DNA of 28,176 nucleotides, from positions 1-28,176 of the forward strand of contig JBGTIS010000020.1 of assembly GCA_041745535.1 (NCBI GenBank). Reading direction: 5' to 3'. The position numbers were made by a program, and so were the translations under genes. The DNA comes from JBGTIS01 sp041745535 (GTDB lineage Bacteria > Bacteroidota > Bacteroidia > Cytophagales > Cyclobacteriaceae). Position 1 is the first letter of the stretch. Each line of letters opens with the position of its first letter. A model generated the notes under the pieces. That model did not search any database and had not been told where the DNA came from. It saw nothing but the letters and a program-made list of their open reading frames with translations. Below, piece after piece: positions 16,401-24,324 of the stretch.

Positions 16401-16865
16401 TTCATTTTCCACAATGGCATAATCCACAGCATCGAAGGTAGTAGGCCGATGGTGCTGGGGCCAGTTGAATTCGATACCCCCGGAAATCCAGGGTCCTGTT
16501 AGGCCTACCAAAGCAGGTTTGATTACCCGGTTGTAGTACACAAAGTGGCGGTTTTTCATTTTATCGTAAGCCATTTGCACCCGGCCGCCCAGTTCGGGCA
16601 GTATCATGATTTTCAGAAAGTTGTTTTCCAGAAACACGGCCTGCCAGCTTTTTTCCGTCTTTTCATCATATATTTTTTCAATCACCGGATAAGGATATAC
16701 CACCCCGCTGCTTCCCTGATACACTCTTTTTTCAAGAAACATGGGATACTTTTCCGGTTCACCTACCGGGTAAGTAGGAATGGTGACAAGTTCACTCCAG
16801 GCTTTCACATCCAGTTGCTTCATAAATTGCTGATCGTTTTTACTAGTATTTAACATGTGTTTCAT
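13485..16865 (-). CDS. DUF5107 domain protein with long TPR array
   Basis: The 1126-residue protein has two parts. Residues about 25-460 form a beta-rich DUF5107 domain; visible conserved-looking blocks are GLTGPWISGGIEFNWPQHHR (121-140), LWWANPAV, WTWGNGDFGRAWDRNLTDED (305-324) and YIELMCGVYTDNQPDFSWL (327-345). I recall the domain being related to the galactose mutarotase fold, but cannot verify this. From about 490 to the end there are many TPR units. No signal peptide is seen, so it should be cytoplasmic. The start may be Met4 (16856) or Met15 (16823), because homologues tend to begin near WSELVTIPTY. It lies 45 bases after the sugar porter gene and 53 before the GH2 gene. Enzyme activity is unproven. 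Confidence 0.85.
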   Translation of the reverse strand: MKHMLNTSKNDQQFMKQLDVKAWSELVTIPTYPVGEPEKYPMFLEKRVYQGSSGVVYPYPVIEKIYDEKTEKSWQAVFLENNFLKIMILPELGGRVQMAYDKMKNRHFVYYNRVIKPALVGLTGPWISGGIEFNWPQHHRPTTFDAVDYAIVENEDGSKTVWVNEIERMFGTKGKAGFTLHPDKAYLQIKVELYNRTPFPQTFLWWANPAVKVNDDYQSVFPPDVHAVFDHGKRDVSHFPIAKGTYYKVDYSAGVDISKYKNIPVPTSYMAVNSRYDFVGGYENDSKGGLLHIANHHVSPGKKQWTWGNGDFGRAWDRNLTDEDGPYIELMCGVYTDNQPDFSWLQPYEEKSFTQYFMPYQELGVVKNANQNAMVSLEYASGTATLSVYTTGFYPNAQLMLFAGEKQLWEARYDFAPGSVYQQTVTVPAACTGNLKIVVLKADQHELIAWQAEQYEETMIPEPAKAALAPEQIESNELLYLNGLHLEQYRHATYDPIDYYQEALRRDPGDIRNNTALGLWLMRRAQFGEAEKHFSKAIATLTLRNPNPYDGEAYYLLGICLKTRQRHPEAYDALYKAAWNAAWQNAAYFHIARIDAHRHDWPKALAHVEQSLIRNSHHHQARHLKIIALRKLERKKEALAYAEASIQIDRFNLGALYEKYLITQDEEILKELCILMRNHSFNFTEFAQDYAQTACYEEALALLSLHQADKDRPNPLLSYYKGWFAWQAGKEVEARAWYAEAAEQQPDFGFPNRLTDVLALQQAVAIRPADTRALYFLGNFFYAFRQHQQAVDCWEKAVALHDDNPITYRNLALAYFNKLGDARKALEFLEKAFSMDSDSARLLMELDQLYKRLNYSARHRLELLEKYPDLVAFRDDLFLERITLYNLLGQYNKALELLGRRTFHPWEGGEGKVPAQYLFSHIALACQHLENQQYAHAIHHLNLAQTYPPNLGEGKLFGAQENDIFYWLGCAYDGLGEAGKAKEAWEKASIGLSEPEPAIFYNDQQPDRIFYQGLALLKLQRREEASSQFHKLISFGKKRLSATVKIDYFAVSLPDLLLWDEDLQLRNALFCHYLIGLGWLGLGDSKKAKVSFQKALNIDINHQGVHWHTQMAEANILDVKSPAIKP

Positions 16866-16910
16866 AGGAAGTGATTTCAGTTGCTGATGTACTTTTCATT
16901 CTCCCGTATT

Positions 16911-18323
16911 TCATAAGCCCAGTTCCTTTTCTATCTGTTCCAAAGATTTGTCTCTGGTTTCAGGCAAGGTTCGAAGAATAAAAATAAAACCTGACAGGCA
17001 AATCGCGCTATAGAGCAGGAAGGTCCCCCATGTACCCAGCGCAGTGTTCAGTATTGGGAAGGTATAGGTGAGCACAAAAGAGGCTATCCATAAGGCGGTA
17101 GTGGCAATGGCCATGGCGACACCGCGTATCCGGTTTGGAAATATTTCGGAAAGCACCACCCATACCACCGGTGCCAGCGACATGGCATAGATGGCAATAC
17201 CCACTAAAACCAACGACAAGGCGAACACCCCTTTTACCTCTGTCAGATAACAGAAACTCAGGAGCGCATAGGTAATGGACAATCCCAGTGAACCCAAAAG
17301 CAGGAGGTTTCTGCGCCCCCATTGATCAATCGTTCTGATGGCTACAAAGGTGAATACCAGATTAACCACTCCTGTAATGACAATGTTAAACAAAGCGTCG
17401 TTGATGGAATACCCGGCTGCCGAAAAAATCTCATCCGCATAATTAAATACCACATTGATGCCGCACCACTGTTGAAAAACCGCCAGCACAATGCCGATCA
17501 GCAGGATAAAGCGATTCTTCTTCTGCAATAGGTTTACCTTTTCTGTTTGCTGACTGCCGTGTTGAAGCGATTGCCGGATTTCTTCCTGGCCAGCTTCGGC
17601 ATACTCTTTTCCGCCAATTCTTGACAGTATTTTGCTTACCTCCGGCCAGCGGGCCTGTTTGCCCAGCCAGCGTGGGCTTTCGGGGATAAAAAAAGCAAGC
17701 ACAAAAAAAGTAAAGGCAGGAAAAGTTTCCATCCAGAACATCCATCGCCAGGCGGTTTGGCCATTCCATGAGGCTGCGATCTGTGCGTTGGTGCTCCCGG
17801 CAGGAATGGGCTCGGCAATCAGGTAGTTGACAATTTGCGCTGCCAGTATACCAATCACAATGGTAAGCTGATTGAGCGAAACCAGCCGTCCCCGGTAATG
17901 GGCAGGGGCCAGTTCGGCAATGTAAATCGGCGAAATGGTAGATGCCAGTCCGATCCCTATTCCGCCCACGATCCGGTAGAAGATAAACCACGAAAAAGTA
18001 TCGACCATGCCAGTGCCGATGGCCGATACCGTAAAAAGTACGGCCGATAGAATTAAAGGCGCCTTTCTTCCCAGCGCGTCTGTAATTTTGCCGGAGCTTA
18101 CCGCTCCCGCGATACAGCCTATCAAAGCACAACTTACCGCCCAGCCTTGTAGCGACGACTGGTTGGTAATGGCAAAAAACCTTTCATAAAAAGGTTTGGC
18201 TCCGCCAATGACTACCCAATCGTAACCAAACAGTAAACCTCCCAGGGCCGAAACCAGGGAGATGGAAAGTATGTATTGAAAGTTAAATTTTTCTTTTACC
18301 AGCATGGAAGTAAAATAAAGCAA
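16911..18323 (-). CDS. MFS sugar porter (XylE/GalP-like)
   Basis: This is a 470-residue, 12-helix transporter of the sugar porter family. Signatures are GGLLFGYDWVVIGG in helix 1, GRKAPL in the first cytoplasmic loop, YIAELAPAHYRGRLVSLNQL (about 133-152), PESPRWLG, QQWCGINVVFNYADEIF (helix 7, sugar-binding QQxxGIN), WGRRNLLL and PETRDKSLEQIE at the C-terminus. It should take up a monosaccharide with protons across the inner membrane. Likely cargo is an aldohexose or pentose released by the GH2 enzyme. It is first in a three-gene operon and is divergent from the AraC gene, 52 bases away. Met7 (18305) is a possible alternative start that would lengthen the leader. Confidence 0.93.
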   Translation of the reverse strand: MLYFTSMLVKEKFNFQYILSISLVSALGGLLFGYDWVVIGGAKPFYERFFAITNQSSLQGWAVSCALIGCIAGAVSSGKITDALGRKAPLILSAVLFTVSAIGTGMVDTFSWFIFYRIVGGIGIGLASTISPIYIAELAPAHYRGRLVSLNQLTIVIGILAAQIVNYLIAEPIPAGSTNAQIAASWNGQTAWRWMFWMETFPAFTFFVLAFFIPESPRWLGKQARWPEVSKILSRIGGKEYAEAGQEEIRQSLQHGSQQTEKVNLLQKKNRFILLIGIVLAVFQQWCGINVVFNYADEIFSAAGYSINDALFNIVITGVVNLVFTFVAIRTIDQWGRRNLLLLGSLGLSITYALLSFCYLTEVKGVFALSLVLVGIAIYAMSLAPVVWVVLSEIFPNRIRGVAMAIATTALWIASFVLTYTFPILNTALGTWGTFLLYSAICLSGFIFILRTLPETRDKSLEQIEKELGL

Positions 18324-18375
18324 TTGAGAAATATCATAAAATGCGTTATCTTCGGAATAACTGGACTATATTATT
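18324..18375. promoter_or_regulatory. Divergent control region between MFS operon and AraC gene
   Basis: For the AraC gene, TTG at 18324-18326 and TATCTTCG at 18347-18354, 20 bases apart, are close to the Bacteroidota TTTG/TAnnTTTG promoter. TATCATAAAATG at 18332-18343 matches 10 of 12 bases of a motif upstream of susC and is a candidate operator. No clear promoter toward the MFS gene was identified; it may overlap these elements. Confidence 0.45.
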
Positions 18376-19269
18376 ATGGTGACAAAAATTAAGAAAGATG
18401 GATTTTTGGGTGAGCAAAGTATTGTGCTACCCACCTCGGTCAGAAAGCAACTGCAAACAAATGCATTAACCCGCGATTTATATATTACGGATATTGGCTT
18501 TTATCCCCATGCCCGTTTTCATTTTCGCAAAAGGATATACGGATCAAACGAAAATATTCTTATTTATGTAACCAATGGCAACGGACAGGTTTGTATTGGA
18601 AAGGAATGTGACACACTTTTTAAAAATGATTATATCATTATTCCAAAAAACATTTCACATCATTATAGCACGAATGAAAAAAATGCATGGACTATTTACT
18701 GGGTGCACTTTGATGGGCATAAAGCGGAGGAGCTCATACAACAGTTTGGAAAAAGAGCAACCTTGCAGGCTTACCAAACCATCAATGAAGACTTCCGGGT
18801 TGGCTTATTCAAAGACCTGATCCACACATTATCCATGGGCTATGCCAAATCGCACCTGGAATACGCAAGCATGAGCTTTCATCAGCTGCTGGCTTCATTT
18901 CTTTATCCGGATCAGTTCATGCATTACCAGAATGTAAAAGACTCCGACATTATTTCTAAAAACATCACTTTTATGAAAGCCAATGTAAGTGAAGCGTTAT
19001 CGCTTAAAGAACTGGCCAGCCATACCGGATTGTCCATTGCGCATTATTCCAAATTATTCACTCAGAAAACCGGTTTCTCTCCCATTGACCACTTTATTCA
19101 GTTAAAAATTCAATACGCCTGCCAGCTACTGGATATTTCTCAAATGTATGTAAAGGAAGTCGCGCACAGGGTGGGTTATGAAGATCCGTACTATTTTTCC
19201 AGGATTTTTAAAAAAGTGATGCAAATGTCGCCGGTTGAATACAGAAAAAGAGACAAACCACGGAATTAA
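18376..19269 (+). CDS. AraC-family transcriptional regulator of the glycan locus
   Basis: This is a 297-residue, full-length AraC protein. The N-terminal cupin-like AraC_binding domain (about 30-165) has YPHARFHFRKR, NGNGQVCIG and the loop FKNDYIIIPKNISHHY, which would bind a sugar. The C-terminal helix-turn-helix pair (about 205-292) contains SLKELASHTGLSIAHYSKLFTQKTG and VKEVAHRVGYEDPYYFSRIFKK, ending in PVEYRKR. It sits between the divergent MFS operon and susCD, the usual place for a local activator. Glycan loci in Bacteroidota are more often run by hybrid two-component systems or ECF sigma/anti-sigma pairs, so a cupin-type AraC sensing the imported sugar is notable but not unique. Confidence 0.92.
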   Translation: MVTKIKKDGFLGEQSIVLPTSVRKQLQTNALTRDLYITDIGFYPHARFHFRKRIYGSNENILIYVTNGNGQVCIGKECDTLFKNDYIIIPKNISHHYSTNEKNAWTIYWVHFDGHKAEELIQQFGKRATLQAYQTINEDFRVGLFKDLIHTLSMGYAKSHLEYASMSFHQLLASFLYPDQFMHYQNVKDSDIISKNITFMKANVSEALSLKELASHTGLSIAHYSKLFTQKTGFSPIDHFIQLKIQYACQLLDISQMYVKEVAHRVGYEDPYYFSRIFKKVMQMSPVEYRKRDKPRN

Positions 19270-19342
19270 TAAATTGGCAAAGTTATTTCAATAAAAAAGC
19301 AAATAATATGAATTTTACATTTTTGAATAAGATAATCCATTC

Positions 19343-19372
19343 TTTCATAAGATGAATCATTTATTTATGAAA
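19343..19372. promoter_or_regulatory. Candidate AraC operator upstream of susC
   Basis: TTTCATAA (19343-19350) and its reverse complement TTATGAAA (19365-19372) form an 8-bp inverted repeat with a 14-base spacer. The left half extends to TTTCATAAGATG, which matches 10 of 12 bases with TATCATAAAATG before the AraC gene. It lies about 180 bases before susC in a 279-base intergenic region that holds no other gene. Confidence 0.4.
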
Positions 19373-19548
19373 TATTTGCCAATACCTTTCGAGAGAAATT
19401 TAAAGTAATGGCTGTAAAAACATCTTTTATTACTTTTTAACCGGTCTTCAGATTTTAGTTGTTAATCTATTATTTAACAGTTTTGACTGCTTCTCTAACA
19501 ATAAAAATCCATTAAAGAAAATTTATTATCTACCTAATTTAATTACTT

Positions 19549-22500
19549 ATGAACGTACAAATACCTCTACTATTTAAATTAAAACCAGACAAAAATCTGG
19601 TCTGTGTAATGTGTTTCATCATCAGCGGATTTACTACATTTTCCTATGCGCAAGGTACGGTAAGTGGTAGCGTAAAAGACACGGAAAGTAATTCAGGCAT
19701 GCCGGGAGTGAATGTGCTGGTAAAAGGCACCTCCGTAGGTACTGTAACGGATGTGGATGGAAAGTACACCCTGAATGCACCTGCAAGTGCCAATATTCTG
19801 GTTTTCTCCTCTGTAGGCTATGAAACCATTGAAGAAGAAATTAATGGAAGAAGTACCATTAACATAACCCTGGCGCCCGACCTGCAATCGCTTTCAGAAG
19901 TAGTGGTAGTAGGCTATGGTACCGTCAAGAAAAGTGACCTTACAGGCTCTGTGGCCTCTATTGAAGGAGAATCGGTAAAAGAGTTTCCCGTAGCTTCTGT
20001 AGATCAGGCCATACAGGCCAGGGCACCTGGTGTACAGGTAACGCAGGCATCAGCGGCACCTGGTGGTGGGGTTTCTGTAAGAATCAGGGGTTCCAACTCC
20101 ATCAACAGTGGTAGCGAACCTTTGTATGTAATTGATGGGTTTCCGCTTTATCCTGACAACAGTGCCTATGGCGTAGGCGGAAGCCGGCAGCCCTCTAACA
20201 TTATGTCTACCATTAACCCGAATGATATTCAATCTATTGAAATTTTAAAAGATGCTTCCGCTACTTCCATTTATGGGTCAAGAGGCTCTAACGGGGTAGT
20301 ACTGATTACTACCAAAAGAGGCAAAGCCGGTGAAAGTAAAATTGATTACGATGGTTCCGTATCTGTGCAGTCCATTGCCAATAAAATTGATGTGCTGAAC
20401 GGGCGGGATTTTGCTACTTACCTCAATACGCTGGAAGTGAGCCAGGGTGGCGCACCCATTTACAGCCAGGCAGAAATTGATGCCATCGGTGAAGGTACCA
20501 ACTGGCTGGATGAAGTAACCCGCCCCGGAAGTATCAATAGCCATCAGTTAAGTTTTTCCGGTGGTAACGAAAAGATGCGGTATGCCATTGTGGGTAACTA
20601 TTATAATAACAAAGGCATTCTTGAAAATACCGACTTCTCGAGGTATGGCATCCGGTTGAACCTGGACAATAACGCGCTGAACGACCGCCTCACCATCAAC
20701 TCAAGCTGGTCTTTTAACAGAACAAATTCTAACAATGCCCCTACCGATCAGGGCGGTCCCGGCGGTATTATCATCACCGCTTTAGGATTGGACCCTACCG
20801 TACCGGTACGGAATGAGGACGGCACCTATGCGTTGGCATCTTACGATGGCCGCTTTTCTACCAACCCGTTGCAAGAGCTTGAATTTGTTACCGACCAGGA
20901 CTTTAACAACCGCATACTGGGAAATACCGGGTTTACTTTTAAAATTCTGGAAGGACTGAATTTTAAGACAAGTATCGGGGCTGATGTGCTTAACGCCAGC
21001 AGAACCACTTTCTTTCCGGTGGATAATTCGCGGTTGGGCAGAGATCGGGCAGGTGAACTAACCAAAGCTAACCGGAACTCAATCAATATACTGAATGAGA
21101 ACATTCTGTCTTATACCAGACAGTTTAACGAAAACCATGCGATTGACGTCATAGCCGGATATACTTTTCAGAAAGAAGTTAATGAAGGCATGAGCGCTAC
21201 CAACCGGGGTTTGTCTGCTTCCAATGTGGATCAGGCTACGCTGGGTGGCGGTACGGACATACAGATACCTTTTTCTAACCGAAGAGAATGGCTGCTGAAA
21301 TCATTTCTGGGCAGGGTGAATTACAACCTGATGGAAAAGTATTTGTTTACTTTTTCTTTCCGGCGTGATGGTTCCTCCAGGTTTGGCGCGGCCAATAAAT
21401 GGGCGAATTTCCCTTCTGTAGCGCTGGGTTGGAGAATTATAGAGGAAGATTTTTTCCAGAATTCTCCTTTATCCACAGCCATTAGCGATTTGAAGCTGAG
21501 AACAAGCTGGGGGATTACCGGCAACTCTGAAATCCCCGTGTACAACTCACAGGCAAACCTCAGCGAATACAATTATGTGTTTGGAGGCAACCTGGTACTG
21601 GGCTTAGCCGATGCCCGGCTCTCAAATCCTGACCTGAAATGGGAGTCAACCCGCATGTTTAACGTAGGCCTGGACTTTGCGTTTCTGGAAAACAAACTGA
21701 CCCTGACTACCGACTATTTCTATAATACTACGGAAGATCTCTTATTATTTGTGACTATTCCCAGTAGCTTAGGTTTCAGCTCCGTGCTGAAAAATTCCGG
21801 ATCGCTGGAAAACAAAGGCTTTGAGCTATCTTTAAACTACATTGCCATCGACCGCCCGGATTTCAGATGGGATGTTTCCGGTAATATTTCCTTTTTGCGC
21901 AACGAAATCACAGACCTGGGAAGCAGTACCCCATTTTTCTCCAGCTCTACCAGCGGCCACCTGGGCATTGACGGCAGTTGGGTAGAAGCCGGGAATCCGA
22001 TTGGCGTGTGGAGGGGCTATCATTACATAGGGCTTTTCCAATCGCAGGAAGAAATTGACAACAACCCTTCCCGTTCGGGTGATCAGCCTGGTTATCCACG
22101 CTATCAGGATACCAACAATGATGGTGAAATTACGCCGGATGACTATATTATTATAGGCGACCCTAATCCGGACTTTACCTGGGGGCTTACTACCACCCTG
22201 AACTACAAAAACTTTGATTTCAGCGTATTCCTCAGAGGGGTACAGGGCAATAGCATCAGAAACCTGCAACAGTCTGAATTGGGTGATGGGGTACAGAAAA
22301 TCAATCAGATTGCCAGCATCCTGACCGATTCCTGGACACCGGAAAATACAGATGCCACACGGCCGGTGATTAATGGCAACCGTGATTTCGCCAACTCCTA
22401 CCGCGATTCTGATTACTTCATCGAAGACGGAAGTTTTCTCAGGGTGCAGAATGTTTCGTTAGGCTATACTTTACCGATAACTAATTTCATCCGTAAGGCC

Positions 22501-22662
22501 AGAATTTATATAAGCGCGCAAAATCCCGTAATTTTTACTAAATACAGTGGTTTTGATCCTGAAGTGAATAACCGGGGTCAAAATAACCTGAACCGGGGTG
22601 ATGACTATGATGCCTATCCCCGCTCAAGAACCTTTACGGTTGGTATCAATTTAGGGCTATAA
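19549..22662 (+). CDS. susC: SusC/RagA-family TonB-dependent outer membrane transporter
   Basis: This 1037-residue SusC homologue has a signal peptide to about residue 34 (FSYAQ) and a carboxypeptidase-regulatory-like domain (about 36-115, with GTVSGSVKDTESNSGMPGVNVLVKGT... split across strands). A plug domain follows, beginning at EVVVVGYGTVKKSDLTGSV and containing LYVIDGFP and IEILKDASATSIYGSRGSNG. The rest is a 22-strand barrel ending FTVGINLGL. It forms the pore through which an oligosaccharide is pulled by TonB energy. The susD gene begins 3 bases after its stop. Length is normal and no lesion is seen. The symbol reflects family, not starch specificity; the glycan is unknown. Confidence 0.95.
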   Translation: MNVQIPLLFKLKPDKNLVCVMCFIISGFTTFSYAQGTVSGSVKDTESNSGMPGVNVLVKGTSVGTVTDVDGKYTLNAPASANILVFSSVGYETIEEEINGRSTINITLAPDLQSLSEVVVVGYGTVKKSDLTGSVASIEGESVKEFPVASVDQAIQARAPGVQVTQASAAPGGGVSVRIRGSNSINSGSEPLYVIDGFPLYPDNSAYGVGGSRQPSNIMSTINPNDIQSIEILKDASATSIYGSRGSNGVVLITTKRGKAGESKIDYDGSVSVQSIANKIDVLNGRDFATYLNTLEVSQGGAPIYSQAEIDAIGEGTNWLDEVTRPGSINSHQLSFSGGNEKMRYAIVGNYYNNKGILENTDFSRYGIRLNLDNNALNDRLTINSSWSFNRTNSNNAPTDQGGPGGIIITALGLDPTVPVRNEDGTYALASYDGRFSTNPLQELEFVTDQDFNNRILGNTGFTFKILEGLNFKTSIGADVLNASRTTFFPVDNSRLGRDRAGELTKANRNSINILNENILSYTRQFNENHAIDVIAGYTFQKEVNEGMSATNRGLSASNVDQATLGGGTDIQIPFSNRREWLLKSFLGRVNYNLMEKYLFTFSFRRDGSSRFGAANKWANFPSVALGWRIIEEDFFQNSPLSTAISDLKLRTSWGITGNSEIPVYNSQANLSEYNYVFGGNLVLGLADARLSNPDLKWESTRMFNVGLDFAFLENKLTLTTDYFYNTTEDLLLFVTIPSSLGFSSVLKNSGSLENKGFELSLNYIAIDRPDFRWDVSGNISFLRNEITDLGSSTPFFSSSTSGHLGIDGSWVEAGNPIGVWRGYHYIGLFQSQEEIDNNPSRSGDQPGYPRYQDTNNDGEITPDDYIIIGDPNPDFTWGLTTTLNYKNFDFSVFLRGVQGNSIRNLQQSELGDGVQKINQIASILTDSWTPENTDATRPVINGNRDFANSYRDSDYFIEDGSFLRVQNVSLGYTLPITNFIRKARIYISAQNPVIFTKYSGFDPEVNNRGQNNLNRGDDYDAYPRSRTFTVGINLGL

Positions 22663-22665
22663 TCA

Positions 22666-24255
22666 ATGATAAATATGAAAACATTAATGATAAAAATTCC
22701 AAAACTGATCCTGATTTTTGCCATGCTCATCCCGCTGGCTTGCGAAAAACTGGATGAGAATCCTGATTTTATTACCCAGGATAATTTCTTTACAACTGCC
22801 GAGCAGTTGGAACTGGGTGTGAATGCCGTATACGATGGGATTGGCTACGGACGAGACTGGTTCAATCACTTTTACAACCGCTATGTATTTGAATGCCGGG
22901 TGGGTTATCAGGTAGGCTGGGAAAAAGGCCCTCTGGATTTTCAAAATGGCAATGTCAATCCTGGCGACGACTATATTGGTACCTACTGGCGAATTTCTTA
23001 TGAGAATATTAACCGGGCCAACGCGATTATTGAAAAAGCCGACGAATTGAAGGAAGAAGGGGTTGCTAATACCGCACTGCTGGACCGGGTAAAAGCCGAA
23101 GCTATTTTCTTACGCGCCTTCTATTATTTTAATCTGATAAGGTATTTTGATGATGTGCCCGTTACTACCCAAAAAACAAAAAGTGACAAAGATTTACCTT
23201 CTAATGAGAATGGAAAACGTTTAGTGCTTGACCTGATTGAGGGAGACCTGAATACAGTTGCGGGTGTATTACCGGATGCTTATACAGGGGTGGATGTGGG
23301 AAGAGCCACCAAATGGGCTGCTATGGCCTTGCTGATGAAAGCCTACCTATTGGATGAAAAATGGAACGAAGCCCGAACCACCGCGGAAACCATCATGAAT
23401 CAGGGAAATTTTGCCCTATTTGAAGATTTCGCTTACAACTTTGATGTAGCTCATGAAAATTCCGGTGAGCGAATTTTTGAGGCTCAGGTTTCAGCGGCTG
23501 CCAATGCCAATGAATACAATAACCACCATTCGCATTTTGTACCGGCCGACCTTCCCAACGATTTAGGAGGTGTTGGGTGGCACTGGATCAATGGCACCAA
23601 AGCATTCCGCATGAAATACGATCCGGACGACAAGCGTATTCCCGGCACCTTCATCAGCGAATATCCCAGCACCCGCTTAGGCCTCAATGCTCAGGGCGAA
23701 TATCCTATTGTACATTGGAGCGCGGATGCCTCTTACAACCTGAGCCGCTTTGGCGGCATGGTTTCTGCCGATGCCGATCCTAATAACCCTGCTGAACTGA
23801 TATTTTCTAATGGATGGGTAGCCAAATTGGTGGAAGTAGGGATTGCCAACGCCTCGCTTACCGAAAGAAATATCGTATACCTGAGATATGCCGATATCCT
23901 GCTGGGGCATTCGGAAGCAGCCAACGAAAGTGGTACGGGAGACCCATATTTTGGCATCAATGAAGTTCGCCTGCGTGCAGGCCTGGAGCCACTCTCAGGG
24001 CTGAGCCAGGCGCAGCTCAGAGATGCCATTGTGCACGAAAGGGTACTGGAGTTTGCCTTTGAGCAGGAAACCTATCCTGAGCTGAAAAGAAAGAGTACCT
24101 TCGGGGGAGATCCTGATTATCTGGGAGATTATATTCAGGAATTTATTGATACCTATCAGGTAGACCGAAAATTGTCTCCGAAAGATTATGTGCTGCCTAT
24201 TCCATTAAACGAAACACTGGGTAACCCTAACGTAAAGCAAAATCCAGTGTATTAA
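22666..24255 (+). CDS. susD: SusD/RagB-family glycan-binding lipoprotein
   Basis: The 529-residue lipoprotein has a lipobox ending at Cys26 (LIPLAC). The SusD TPR-like helical core is seen in YWRISYENINRANAIIEKA, VKAEAIFLRAFYYFNLIRYFDDVP and ATKWAAMALLMKAYLL. The C-terminal SusD/RagB domain contains NIVYLRYADILLGHSEAANE, INEVRLRAGL and IVHERVLEFAFE, and the protein ends with the typical NPNVKQNPVY. It lies on the cell surface and closes over the SusC pore to capture glycans. The start could be Met4 (22675). It is followed by a strong terminator, so susC-susD is probably a two-gene unit. Confidence 0.95.
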   Translation: MINMKTLMIKIPKLILIFAMLIPLACEKLDENPDFITQDNFFTTAEQLELGVNAVYDGIGYGRDWFNHFYNRYVFECRVGYQVGWEKGPLDFQNGNVNPGDDYIGTYWRISYENINRANAIIEKADELKEEGVANTALLDRVKAEAIFLRAFYYFNLIRYFDDVPVTTQKTKSDKDLPSNENGKRLVLDLIEGDLNTVAGVLPDAYTGVDVGRATKWAAMALLMKAYLLDEKWNEARTTAETIMNQGNFALFEDFAYNFDVAHENSGERIFEAQVSAAANANEYNNHHSHFVPADLPNDLGGVGWHWINGTKAFRMKYDPDDKRIPGTFISEYPSTRLGLNAQGEYPIVHWSADASYNLSRFGGMVSADADPNNPAELIFSNGWVAKLVEVGIANASLTERNIVYLRYADILLGHSEAANESGTGDPYFGINEVRLRAGLEPLSGLSQAQLRDAIVHERVLEFAFEQETYPELKRKSTFGGDPDYLGDYIQEFIDTYQVDRKLSPKDYVLPIPLNETLGNPNVKQNPVY

Positions 24256-24288
24256 GAATTTTGATTCACATCATTTTTTTTGTGATAG

Positions 24289-24319
24289 AACCTGCTAAAA
24301 GAGCAGGTTTTATTTTTTT
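24289..24319 (+). terminator. Rho-independent terminator of susCD
   Basis: AACCTGCT (24289-24296) and AGCAGGTT (24302-24309) form a perfect 8-bp stem with a 5-base loop, followed by a T-rich tail to 24319. It lies 33 bases after the susD stop. The T tract exists only on the plus strand, so it serves susCD rather than the convergent peptidase gene. Confidence 0.85.
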
Positions 24320-24324
24320 AAAGC

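Noticed and set aside
17443..18132. Second minus-strand frame of 229 codons inside the MFS gene
   Set aside because: The frame carrying all sugar porter signatures is the other one; this one is rich in Arg, Cys and Gly and lacks membrane helices.
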